Of a stretch of DNA of 64,000 nt, positions 9,842 through 30,097 are shown one piece after another. This stretch comes from Takakia lepidozioides (lineage: Eukaryota > Streptophyta > Takakiopsida > Takakiales > Takakiaceae): positions 9,050,001 to 9,114,000 of the forward strand of contig CM060733.1 in NCBI GenBank assembly GCA_030704615.1, in the 5' to 3' direction. Within the stretch, counting starts at the first letter, position 1. Each line of letters begins with the position of its first letter. A program made the position numbers and the translations under genes. The notes under the pieces are model-generated. The model saw nothing but the letters and a program-made list of their open reading frames with translations, ran no database searches and had not been told where the DNA came from.

Positions 9842-10839
9842 CTTGACGTGTGAGGGCCCTCCCTTTGATTTCCATGTGTCATTGTTGCCGCGTGGCCTAT
9901 CCCACTTCTTTTCCGGTCGGAAGGAGTCACTTCCCGCCGGACCTTCTTGTGGTTCAGCTCCGTACGGCCTTGTCTTTCGCCCCTAGGGACATCCGAGAAA
10001 CATTCAGCCCTTTCAATTGCCTCGTTCAAAGTCTTAGGTGGCTTCTCCTCCAACTTCCGTTTGGCCCATGGGGCTAGTCCCGCCACAAAGTTGAAGACCA
10101 TTTCTAGTTCTGCCATGTCCGCGACTTCGAGCAACAGCACATTGAAAGCCTGAACATATCCCCGAATGTCATCCGTTTGCTTTAAATTCCTCATCTTGTT
10201 CCGGACGAGCCAGGACACGTTGAGGGGCACAAACTGTCTCTTCATGAGTTCCTTGAACCCACTCCAGTTCAAGGTCTCCGGGTTTGGACCTCGGTCGTGA
10301 AGGCGTTTCTGCCACCATTGTTGAGCATAGCCCCTCAAATAGGTGGGAGCCACTTCCACCCGATCCTCGTCATCCAACTTGGCCGCCCGGAAGTACTGCT
10401 CTAGCTCCAAGAGCCAGGTGTTGAGTGCCTTCCGATTTTGGACGCCCTCAAAGGTGTCGGGTTCCTTAGGCTTCACCTTAAACTTTGCCTTAGTGGAAGT
10501 GGCATTAGTCGCCTTCAACACGTCTTTCAACGTCCCACCAAACTGCGCCAACAACCCTTCCCAAAGGGCTACTGGCATGGGAGGCATCTGTTGGTCTGTC
10601 GGAGCTCTCAGGGATTCCTCGGGCTCCGACTCCTCAGATTCCTCCCGTCCTTGAGCGGCCTTGCTTCCAAAGGCATGCATCGCTTCCTCTAATGGCCGCT
10701 TCGGTGACACGTCGCCCCCATCGGGCTCACCAGGATCATCATCTTTCGGGCCGTTCCGCTTTCGCTTTGGCTTGCCCGACCCCATGATGAGGTCGATCCC
10801 AAGGACGATCGCGTACTGAACTCTAAGCTCTGATACCAA
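9838..10839 (-). pseudogene. Gag capsid region, element A
   Basis: The ORF runs from just inside the primer site for 333 residues. It has an acidic/basic N-terminus (GKPKRKRNG), then the retrotransposon Gag core with EPDTFEGVQNRKALNTWL, YLRGYAQQWWQKR and FKELMKRQFVP. Near 9925 it has CGGGAAGTG where element B has CGGGAGGGTG. The single missing base shifts the frame and makes the ORF end at 9838, where its TGA overlaps a chance ATG. The first ATG that fits the family start is unclear. Confidence 0.85.
10827..10838 (-). other. Primer binding site for initiator tRNA-Met, element A
   Basis: The minus strand reads TGGTATCAGAGC, starting 2 bases inside the 5' LTR. This is the plant retrotransposon site complementary to the 3' end of initiator tRNA-Met. 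It fixes element orientation as minus. Confidence 0.92.
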
Positions 10840-10840
10840 A

Positions 10841-11567
10841 TGTCGCGCACCTCACTTCGGTAAGCTCCCCTTCAAGTCAGAGTTACTCGCTTGATGCGCG
10901 CGCCTAACTCCCAAACTGGCCGCCGGGCCAACTCGGAGCTTCGGCTGCTCACCGGGGCATAACGGTCCCCCTTTACTCCTCCACTAGACCCTCTCCCAAT
11001 TTGGGCCTAGTGGAAATTCCCTTTGGTCGATGGCAGTCCGGAATAGCTCCCCACGCCTTGGTCGCTTTCCGGCTCGCACGCTTACCCACTAGTTTTGGAC
11101 ACCAACGGGCTTGCACCGTTCTCGGGGTTACTACTCCCTATATATATACTTTTGTGACTGTCCGCAGGGGTTTCACAAACAACACCACCATTTTATGGCG
11201 AACCACCACGAAAACCCTCGATTCCCGGTGATGAGTCGCGGTGAGTCTTGGCCCACCCACCACGGTCCCCTTGGACCGTGATGAGTCCCAAGACTCCCCA
11301 CGACTCCGACCACAAGGTCTCCGCCCCCATGGTGAGTCCTATGCCACCCCCACTAAGTCCCACTAAGCTACCACCATCCCTTGTGGAGCCACCCCCACCG
11401 CAACCCGGTGTGCGGGGCTCCACTTAGTGAGTGCCTCCGCCTCCTCGAGTGCCTTGGGCACTCGAGGTTGCTTCAGCCCCCCGTACCTATTGCTGCCACC
11501 GCCCCCACCACAAGGGGCAGCCCCTCTGCGACCCGACCCCCTGCCCTCAAGGCAAAGGGCCGTGACA
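10841..11567 (-). repeat. 5' LTR of element A
   Basis: 727 bp, TGTCGCG...GTGACA, followed by GGTGA. It contains CCCTATATATATACTTTTG, an A/T-rich stretch that could serve as a TATA region on either strand. Confidence 0.9.
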
Positions 11568-12151
11568 GGTGAGTGAGAGAGCAGTTTTGCCGCAATCTGG
11601 GAGGGCATTGGAGTCAAAGAAGGTCCAGGTTTATCCGGCTCCCATAGGTTCCATGGGTGCCGGAGGATAACGAATTGTATGACCGACAATCGATTGGGAG
11701 ACATTTGTTGTTGTCCGAACTGGAAGATGCTATAATATGTCAACGCCGAATGAATTATTCGTACGAGGCGGCTTATCGTCGAAACGACACAGGGACAGGG
11801 CCCGCGAGAGGCAGTTGGAAAGTTTCAAAAGTACCATCAAGGCACTTGTAGAGAAATGGAGGCGATTATGGACAGACCGTTATCATCGTGTTTCGGGGGC
11901 TGTATTGCCGGATGTGGACGGCCTCGTTGCTGATTTGCATGCAGCCCGAGCACTTGTTCTCGATCCACCTCCGCCACGTCGTGAGAGTGAAGAAGAAAGT
12001 GTTCGCCGCAAAGTAGGCGGATGCAGGCCAGAATTGATCACATGACATTGGGCCCCTCATTGACCACGAGATCACGGTCGCAAGCTCTAGCAATTGACAG
12101 TGCAAATCAGGCCACAGCATCAAATTTCACATCCTCGGACAGTGATGACTA
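11568..12151 (+). pseudogene. RING-H2 protein, 3' part beyond element A
   Basis: After the target duplication the plus-strand frame continues directly from the left half. It reads on in the same frame to a TAG at about 11648 (one C-to-T change from CAG), through VPWVPEDNELYDRQ and ELEDAI, to about 11790. There a small indel shifts the frame to RHRDRARERQLESF, EKWRRLWTDRY and a Pro-rich, acidic segment. A further shift near 12010 would end at TAG 12149-12151 after SSDSDD. Together with the left half this would be a protein of roughly 770 residues. No second domain is recognised. Confidence 0.5.
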
Positions 12152-12588
12152 GGCTTTTAATGACTGGCAGCGTAGTACATATACAATATGCATTTTTGTT
12201 GTATCTTGAATATTGTTGGAAAACACAGTGATGGCATTCCGCCAAGTTTGTATATCACCAATTTTGTTAATACACAATGCACATGTGCGGCACCTGACCA
12301 AAGTTTTCTTCACATTTACACTCGTGTGATGGGGAAGAAGTAGTTCACCCTGTAAACAAATTTACAATGGTGTCATATTTGGTCATGACGTGTATATGGG
12401 TATTTGCAATGAACTCCGAAAGCTGGAGAACAAGGAAAATTGATGTTAACAAATAAGTTATAACGAGTTACGAACGGTCCTCTTCCAAACAAATTTCGCC
12501 TGGTCCCTGCGTATTTCATAATCATTTCGCAAAATCTATGATCTTTCTACGTACATACCCACAAAGTTCTCAAAACACAAAATAATTT
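12152..12588. other. AT-rich spacer, no gene seen
   Basis: Between the broken RING ORF and the satellite. AT-rich, with no convincing ORF; the first part could be the former 3' UTR. Confidence 0.5.
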
Positions 12589-14990
12589 CGATTGATCTCA
12601 TATTACACTGGGACGTATCAAAGGGTACATTGAACACATTGGCCAAGTTTCAAAGCGAACAAAAATCATTTGGATGGGCAAACATCCGTTGGCCCATTGA
12701 ACGAATTTCGATTGATCTCATATTACTCTGGGGCCTCTTACATGGCACATTGAACATAGTGGCCAAGTCTCAAAGCGAACCAAAATCATTTCGATGGCTA
12801 ACCATCCGTTGAGCCATCGAATGAATTTTGATTGATCTGATATTAGTCCGGGACCTGTGAGAGGATGTCTGCTGGCAAAGTTTGGAAGCTAACAAAAATG
12901 ATTTGGATGGGCAACCATCCGTTCACCCGTTGAATGTATTTCTATTGGAGCTGCTATTGCTTTGGGACCTGTTGGATTGTCTTTCGCGTGCTCACGATTT
13001 TTTTGAATAGGGCGTGTAATGTAGCCATATGCAACGTGCGTGCCAAATTTGGGAGCGATCAAAATTCATTTGGACCCAAAACCACAGCTTATTCCCTGTT
13101 TTGCACTCCAAATTTGATTTGTGTTCTACTTCATGCACTCTTCATAGAGAGTTCTGCAATAGTGAGCGAAGAGAACACTTTTTTTTTGGGGCATTTTTGA
13201 TTGGTCCAAATTTTGGCGGGGGAATAGCCGTGGGATGGTGGAAGCCACAGAACAAAATTGAGCCAAAAACAAAATCGATACGTGCCAGAAACCCCCACTG
13301 AAAGGCAGTGCAAAACCTATTTATTGGCTTAAAATAATTTTAAATTCAATTAAATTGTGGAATGGCTTAAGGGGGGAGCGCGTCGATGGGGAGGCAAATG
13401 ATTAATTTGTCCGTTGTGTCTCTGCACATGTGTCGCACACATATTCAAGCACATGTGGGCAAAAGAGGGGGCTTCAACCACATCCGTTCAATGGGTGCAA
13501 TAGCCGTGCACGCATTGCAAGATTTCTTTTTCGCATTGAACAAAAACCAGATGACAAATGAACGCCTCATTGGACAATTGAACGATTTTTGATTGATCTC
13601 GTATTACACTGGGACATATCAAAGGGTACATTGAACACACTGGCCAAGTTTCAAAGCGAACAAAAATCAATTGGATGGGCAACCATCCGTTGGCCCATTG
13701 AACGAATTTCGATTGATCTCATATTACTCTGGGGCCTCTTACATGGCACATTGAACATAGTGGCCAAGTCTCAAAGTGAATCAAAATCATTTCGATGGCC
13801 AACCATCCGTTGAGCCATCGAATGAATTTCGATTGATCTGATATTAGTCCGGGACCTGTGAGAGGGTGTCTGGAACGTGTTGGCAAAGTTTGGAAGCTAA
13901 CAAAAATGATTTGGATGGGCAACCATCCGTTCACCCGTTGAATGTATTCTGTTGGAGCTGCTATTGCTTTGGGACCTGTTGGACTGTCTTTCGCGTGCTC
14001 ACGATTTTTTTGAATGGGGTGTATAATGTAGCCATATGCAACGTGCGTGCCAAATTTGGGAGCGATCAAAATTCATTTGGACCCAAAACCACAGTTTCTT
14101 CCCTGTTTTGCACTCCAAACTTGATTTGTGTTCTACTTCATGCACTCTTCATAGAGATTTCTACAATAATGAGCAAAGAAAACACTATTTTTTGGGGCAT
14201 TTTTTATGGTCCAAATTTTGGCGGGGGAGTAGCCGTGGGATGCTGGAAGCCGCAGAACAAAATTGAGCCAAAAACAAAATCGATACGTGCCAGAAACCTC
14301 CACTGAAAGGCAGTGCAAAACCTATTTATTGGCTTAAAATAATTTTAAATTCAATTAAATTATGGAATGGCTTAAGGGGGGAGCGCGTCGATGGGGAGGC
14401 AAATGATTAATTTGTCTGTTGTGTCTCTGCACATGTGTCGCACACATGTTCAAGCACATGCGGGCAAAAGAGGGGGCTTCAACCACATCCGTTCAATGGG
14501 TGCAATAGTCGTGCACGCATTGCAAGATTTCTTTTTCGCATTGAACAAAAACCAGATGACAAGTGAACGCCTCATTGGACAATCGAACGATTTTCGATTG
14601 ATCTCGTATTACACTGGGACGTATCAGATGGTACATTGAACACACTGGCCAAGTTTCAAAGCGAACAAAAATCATTTGGATGGGCAACCATCCGTTGGCC
14701 CATTGAACGAATTTCGATTGATCTCATATTACTCTGGGGCCTCTTACATGGCACATTGAACATAGTGGCCAAGTCTCAAAGCGAATCAAAATCATTTCGA
14801 TGGCCAACCATCCGTTGAGCCATCGAATAAATTTCGATAGATCTGATATTAGTCCGGGACCTGATATACGGTATGTTGAACATAGTGGCAAAGATTGAAA
14901 GCAAATGAAAATCATTTGGATGGGCAACCATTCAATCGCCCATTGAATGAATGGGGTTTCGTCTTCGATTATATTGGGACCTGTTACATG
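12589..14990. repeat. Two-level tandem repeat: 120-bp units in a ~1-kb higher-order unit
   Basis: The phrase CGATTGATCTCATATTAC starts units at 12589, 12709 and 12829 (120-bp period). It recurs at 13590 and 14595, so a block of about 1001-1006 bp repeats. Each unit also carries AAAATCATTT..GATGG and ACCATCCGTTG. The rest of the ~1-kb block (for example around 13040-13560 and 14040-14570) contains related, diverged units and unique filler with GGGGGGAGCGCGTCGATGGGGAGG. The third block breaks off near 14990. Small ORFs here are repeated three times with the repeat and are not supported as genes. Confidence 0.88.
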
Positions 14991-15067
14991 GTATGCCCTT
15001 TGAAGCTCTTTTTGTAGTGTCTCCTGCCTCGTAATGCGGTGCCTCGTAATGCGGTACTACCATGAGT

Positions 15068-15179
15068 GGCATGGATAAAAAAGTAATAGGTGTATATGCG
15101 ACCTCTGCACGTTTAAGTAGAGACCTAGTATCAAACGTTCGGAGGTCGCATGTGCACCTATTACTTTCCGATCCATGCC
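15068..15179. repeat. 112-bp near-perfect hairpin (foldback/MITE or miRNA-like)
   Basis: The left arm starts GGCATGGATAAAAAAGTAAT and the right arm ends in its reverse complement with a few mismatches (ATTACTTT.CGATCCATGCC). Both arms hold AATAGGTG and ATGCGACCTC. The interior also pairs (ACGTTTAAGT.. with ..TCAAACGT), so almost the whole segment can form one stem. It is immediately preceded by a short direct repeat GCCTCGTAATGCGGT. Confidence 0.7.
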
Positions 15180-15466
15180 TCTTATGTGTCGCACAGGTGA
15201 ATGAGAGAAGACGTTTGCTGTCTAACTCCTACGGAACTAATACATCGTTTTCTCATAACTCTATCCGAAACTTTGGAACATTACAAATATAAACAGTGAG
15301 CCAGTACACAACCATTTATGTTGCGATGACAGGTGCTAGGGTCGAGCATATGCAATGTAGTATTTACAATGAGACTTTATTTATTACATGCACGATCAAA
15401 ATTGAGTTATGTCTTCATAAAAGAACCATTGTACCGCCAGAAATCTCATATCTACGAGACTATGGT

Positions 15467-15820
15467 CTACTCCGTCCTATATACATCTTTCGGCTCAGGC
15501 CAATTGAATGGCTTGCCCATGAACCGAAGTACTACATGGGCTAATGTGACTCTCTCATTCTTGTTGTTGTCGTACAACCTTTGTAGCAGTGAATGCCAAC
15601 AACCTCCCGTAAATTGGTCCTGGAACATACTTTGATCATAATAAGCGCCGCCATTTATTCGTATCGCTATCTTCCCAATGGCAAAGGCCTCCGACGTCAT
15701 GTCCTGGGGGGGGGGCGTGACATTCGCATTGAAAACCGATGCAATATCTTTTTCCACCCACCATCTTTTGCAACAACAAATTTCAGAGTTAAGGGAGTCG
15801 AACAATGGATCTTCAACCAT
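15467..15820 (-). CDS. Unrecognised 117-residue ORF
   Basis: An open frame with ordinary composition, including RWWVEKDIASVF, GGAYYDQSMFQDQF and FMGKPFNWPEPKDVY. It overlaps, on the opposite strand, the presumed 5' region of the decayed gag at 15678-16686, so only one of the two can be real coding sequence. I do not recognise the family; it may be chance or the remnant of another element. Confidence 0.2.
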   Translation of the reverse strand: MVEDPLFDSLNSEICCCKRWWVEKDIASVFNANVTPPPQDMTSEAFAIGKIAIRINGGAYYDQSMFQDQFTGGCWHSLLQRLYDNNKNERVTLAHVVLRFMGKPFNWPEPKDVYRTE

Positions 15821-16924
15821 ACGAGTCCCTACTGCAACAGCTCCTACTGTAACGGTTCATTTTCAACAGATTACGAGATAACCAAAGATCAGTATGCCCG
15901 AAAAATTTGATGGGACGAGATCAAGATTTCGCGGTTTTGATCAACAAGTACGATTGTTCCTACGACTATATCCACAACGCTACCCCGATGAAGGTATTCA
16001 AGTGGGATTCATTGGCACCCTTCTATCAGGCACTGCCATATCTTGCCACTTGGTTTGCACCGCTATTAGAAAAAAATTCGCATTTACTATACAATTTTGA
16101 AACGTTCATGTCCGAGTTCACTGCAATGTTTGGAGAGAATGACAGAGAGAGAGTTGTAGAGACAAAGATGCGAAATCTTCAACAAGGAGCACGTCCTGCT
16201 TCCATTTATGCTGCAGAATTTCGACAACTTGCGTGCGACCTCGACTGGAATGAAAAGAGTCTCATTAGTCAGTTTCGATGTGGGCTACAAGATGATGTAA
16301 GAAAATTGTTATTGACAATGTCAAACGTGAGTACATTGAGCGAATTCATCACCCAAGTCATTGCATGCGATAATCGTTTGTTTGAAAGACGTCAAGAGAA
16401 GCGATTTGGATGGTCGACGACGCACCATGTCGCTGCTACTACGGCACCAAACACAACGATCCATCAGACATCCAATAGTGATCATATGCAGATTAATGCT
16501 ATCCGATTCAAACCATTGACACCACAAGAAAAACAAAGACGGCGTTCGAATGGATTATGCCTCTATTGCGGAGAGGAAGATAACATAGCATTAAACTGCT
16601 CCAACAAGAGAAGATTCAAAACTCGGGGCGCAACTCAAATGTTCGATACGAGGAGGTCGGAAAACGAAGTTGTCCAGTCACAGTAGGGACCATGCGGCTG
16701 GACATCACAAATTCCTTACAAAAAAAAAGTCTGGCACAACTAATTATAAACCAATGGGGTTGGTCACTTTGCCCATTCATGTTAGTAGATATAGTGTTGT
16801 GCTAACCTGCATTCTCACTATGGGAGAGCAGATGCTGCTTGACCTTGATTGGATGAAGGGTGCAGAGGTCGGCATTGACATCAATCAAAATCCAACTACC
16901 AGATCTGAAGATTATAAAGTGTAG
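15678..16924 (+). pseudogene. Decayed gypsy gag with remnants of protease region, element D
   Basis: A gag of a second gypsy lineage: LLQQQISELRE coiled coil, then MPEKFDGTRSRFRGF, LYPQRYPDEGIQVGF and GTLLSGTA. A frameshift near 16030 moves on to WFAPLLEKNSHLLYNFE, FGENDRERV and RQGARPASIYAAEFR-type blocks (here LQQGARPASIYAAEFR). A TAA near 15879 precedes the MPEKF motif. The knuckle reads CLYCGEEDNIALNC: both outer cysteines remain but the His is Asn. After 16686 only scraps remain, such as LDLDWMKGAEVGID. No LTR was found. Confidence 0.75.
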
Positions 16925-19867
16925 AGTGAAGACAACACTAAGAAATAGGTGCCAAAAAAGCATTTTTTTGCTCATTTTTGGGCAGTTTTAATTTTATTTT
17001 CTTTGAGAGTCTCAAGAATGTTGCTCGATACTTGATAACACATATTCTCATAAATTTTCAGTTTTTTCTGAAATGTTCTCAAGTGGGCTCCTTTGTAGTG
17101 ACAAATTGGGGGGTCAAAATTTGCTATTTTCTCTAGGCAAGCCAAAATCTCTCTTCTGAAAATCATACAAAAAAATTGTGCCGTTCAATTCCTAATCCCT
17201 TCGGTAGAAATGTCATGGGCATCCATATGAAGTCCCCAACAAGCTTTGGGGCCAATTAGGCAATGCCATTGCATCTTTAGGTTCCCTGCCCAAGACTTCA
17301 AATGGAACACCTATGTTAAGCAGGGCTGGTTAACCAGAGGGGTTCCCAAACCCCGTGCCCTTCTGGGCTATGGCTCCAAATATCCTAGGCCTGCAGGCTC
17401 ATGGGGGGCCACTCCACCCTCAACCTTATCAAACCCCCGCCCTAGGTTTGGCCCACCCCTCATGGGAGTTTTCTTGAGCTGCAAGCTGTGCCGCCATCGC
17501 GGCTGTACCCTCCAGCCCGCCCTGCTATGGGCCCATGGTGTTGGCCGGAACTGCCATCGCCGTCGATTTCAGGTTAGGGCGCAGGCCTGGGAATGCCCAG
17601 ACCTGCACTAGCCACCATGTCCCCGCCGGCAATCAAGGGGTTTGGGGAAGCGTGCCGCCTGCTCCTTTATGGGGTAAGTTTCATTCACACTAACCCGACC
17701 GCAACTGCCATGTCAGCAACTTGGGCAAGTTAGGGGGGGTCAAAATGGCCTCAAAAAGCTGAGTTGGCCCCCTTCCCATTGGTCTAGACCCGTACCCCTT
17801 CATGCTTTGACCAATGCCATATGGGAGGAGACCCGATTTTCTATCAATTGAGCCCAAAAAAGGTCCAATCAACCTTAACCACAGGAAGTTATGGTTGGTT
17901 AAGCAAACCCAACCGACCCAAAATGGGTCGTTTTGGCACTTAAGGGTTAAAAGATAATATAAGGAAGACGGCGGGGGAGTACTGGTATTGTGGCTGGTAT
18001 GAAAAAATTGATACCAGCCTGGTCTGATATATGACCAAGTATTCTCCCACATGATACCATACTGGTCTGGTATCTAATACCAGTGCATATACCAATATAT
18101 ATACAAGTCCTTCACCTATATACCATACATATTGGTATTGGTATGCTCTTCTCCCCCTTCCCTTGGGCGGTGTCCCATTTGGACGCCTTCATGGCGAGGT
18201 TACCGTGAAAGAGGGTTACCGTGAAAGAGGTTACCATAGAGGCCGCTCTATTTCGACGGACCCCTGCCGGAATTATTAAATACATGCAGGTCGCCAGGTT
18301 CGGCAGGCTTAATGACAATATTAATTTTTTCGTCCAAGCTTCATCCAATTTTTCTGGAATTCGGCACCCCGGGTACTTTTCATTAAATTAGGTGATTCAC
18401 GGACAGTTGACATTCTATGTGGCAAGTCATAGTGATGGTTAGCCATAACTCTATGTGGCAAGCCATAATCATGGTTAGTGGTAAACGCTGCATTTTTAAT
18501 AAGTCTCAAACTTGACGTTTAGGAGTTGACTACAGTATTTTTGTTGCATTGGACAGTTCCCACCTTTTTTCTCAAAGTTCATTTTTTTAAATGAAGATTA
18601 TTCCCTATTTCGTCTATTCCCATGGCAGAATTTTAAAATATTCGTCCTCTCTTAAAATGAATTAATTAAAGTCGGAATAAAAACGACATCTACGGTATTT
18701 GTTATATTGTCTTCTCACTATTGAGGGGCCTGATTGAGGTTACTGTGAAAGAGGTTATTTTCTCCTCTCACTATTAAGGGGCCTCATTTGTGAGCTGTCG
18801 CTCCCAAGTGTTTCCCTTTTTTTAAAACAAAATGTTAGGGGAAAGAATTGACCCACAAAGGTCCTCAGGTTGAACGGCATTGAGATGTCATAAAACAGTA
18901 AGAAATTCGACAGAAAAATGGAGGTTTTAGCCTGGGTGAGTCCATGCAAGCTCAACGCCTCATGAAACATGCTCGCAGAGATAGGTCCAACTCTCCAACT
19001 CATTCGAGGACATCCATACAGCAAGACTTGTCGCCAACTACAGGGTGTTAGAGTGATTCTTGACAGACAAGCTGTTATTCTTATGACTCTAACAAAGGAC
19101 CCTAACAGCTTTGCCATGGGAGTAAAAAATTCTGGATAGGTAGAGTGTTGTGTCAGACACACTCCCAACAAAGGAGCGCAAAGCAATGCTATGTCTCTAC
19201 CAGTTGTGAATATAAAATCTGGACACATTTATGGCTAGAGTTGGAGCTATCACTTCACTTGCCATGAATGCAATAAAATTTATGTCGCCTCCATGTGGTT
19301 CTGTTTGTGCAGATTCAAGCCTCATCAGATGCACTAGTCACCATGATAAGCATTCCAAATCTGCAGTTACATGGCAATTCTTAGTTGACCCTACTATATG
19401 GAACCCCCTGCTATGTCAAACTCATTTTGGAGTCATTAAATAGGGTCTTTTGAAGGCTTAACTCAAAGGGCTAAAGTCTTAACATATCTTCCAAGTTCGA
19501 CAAAAGGGTTGGAGTACCGTCTGTATGTCTCATTAGACTTAGTTTGTTGCTGTCCTTCATGGACTGGAAGACAATAGTCACCAAGACAGCGTTCATAAAT
19601 TATCAACATACAGATTCACCATCCTATGTCCTGCAATAGGCATACAATCCAACTCTGAAACACAAAAATGCGATGTACTCGCTTTTGACCCTGTAATATT
19701 TTAGGCCTAGACATCATATTACACTGAATGAATTACTGCCCAGGCCTCAGTTTGTGCCTTCAAAAATCCAAAACGCTATTGCAAACTATATCAGCAACCC
19801 TAGGGTTCAGACTACAATTTCATTACCTCCAAAATCCATGTTACATGTAGTCCTTATTGATCATGAG
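16925..19867. other. About 2.9 kb without a supported gene
   Basis: AT-rich, no domain motif in any frame. ORFs of about 120 residues at 17246-17611 and 157 at 18755-19228 (minus) show no recognisable motif. Holds an inverted repeat at 17981-18084 and small duplications of GGTTACCGTGAAAGAGG near 18200-18225, with a related GGTTACTGTGAAAGAGG near 18740. Confidence 0.5.
17981..18084. repeat. Nested inverted repeat built from ACTGGTATT / AATACCAGT
   Basis: Outer arms ACTGGTATT (17981-17989) and AATACCAGT (18076-18084); inner perfect hairpin GGCTGGTAT (17992-18000) with ATACCAGCC (18011-18019). Further GGTAT/ATACC words fill the interior. Looks like a small foldback element remnant. Confidence 0.55.
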
Positions 19868-29680
<9,813 letters not shown>

Positions 29681-30097
29681 CCCCTCTTGTGAAACTGTCA
29701 AATTCTCAGAACCAGGAAATGTTCAACCAGCTGCTCCCCCCATAACCTTCACCGAGCATTGCCTGTCATAAAAAGGAACGCTGACAAGCAAGGGCAGGAG
29801 CCTGCCGTCTTGGCTCACACCATGGCCTCTTGCTTGCTCTGACTGAAGGAGAGAGACGACCCCTCTGCCGATACGGACCCATTCTGCCTTTTCTCATTCG
29901 TTCAAATATAGTTGGACTACATCTGAACCATAGGATTTTATTTAATTAATGGTATTTATAAACCGTCGACTATTTTCACTCCAACGGTTGAGATATGTCA
30001 GGTGTCAACGAGGTGAGTTAGTAAGCAAGAAATTTTAGAGAGTGATCCGAGACACAATCCGGGGTGGCAGAGGAGTGTGGCGAAGAGAAGGGGCAAG
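29681..30097. promoter_or_regulatory. Divergent promoter region of the ATPase and Clot genes
   Basis: Only 417 bp separates the ATG of the minus-strand ATPase (29680) from the plus-strand Clot gene (30098). It is AT-rich in the middle (TTTATTTAATTAATGGTATTTATAAACC around 29937-29965), which could hold TATA-type elements for either side. It must hold both promoters unless transcripts start further inside; factor sites cannot be assigned. Confidence 0.55.

Larger units (their letters stand above)
4607..11567 (-). mobile_element. Complete but inactive Ty3/gypsy chromovirus, element A
   Basis: LTRs at both ends (4607-5319 and 10841-11567) start TGTCGCG and end GACA. Read on the minus strand the order is 5' LTR, tRNA-iMet primer site, gag, zinc knuckle, protease, reverse transcriptase, RNase H, integrase, chromodomain, 3' LTR, which is a Ty3/gypsy chromovirus. 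The total is 6961 bp. The coding region is broken by several stops and frameshifts and by an altered protease active site, so this copy is not autonomous. It sits inside the RING-H2 frame in opposite orientation. A close relative, element B, lies at 56064-61402. Confidence 0.92.

Noticed and set aside
12630-14818. Small ORFs of 60-90 residues repeated three times
   Set aside because: They recur only because the DNA repeats, differ by frame breaks between copies and show no family motif.
17246-17611. 121-residue plus-strand ORF rich in Pro/Arg/Cys
   Set aside because: No motif, no splice support, and the local GC rise alone can keep a frame open.
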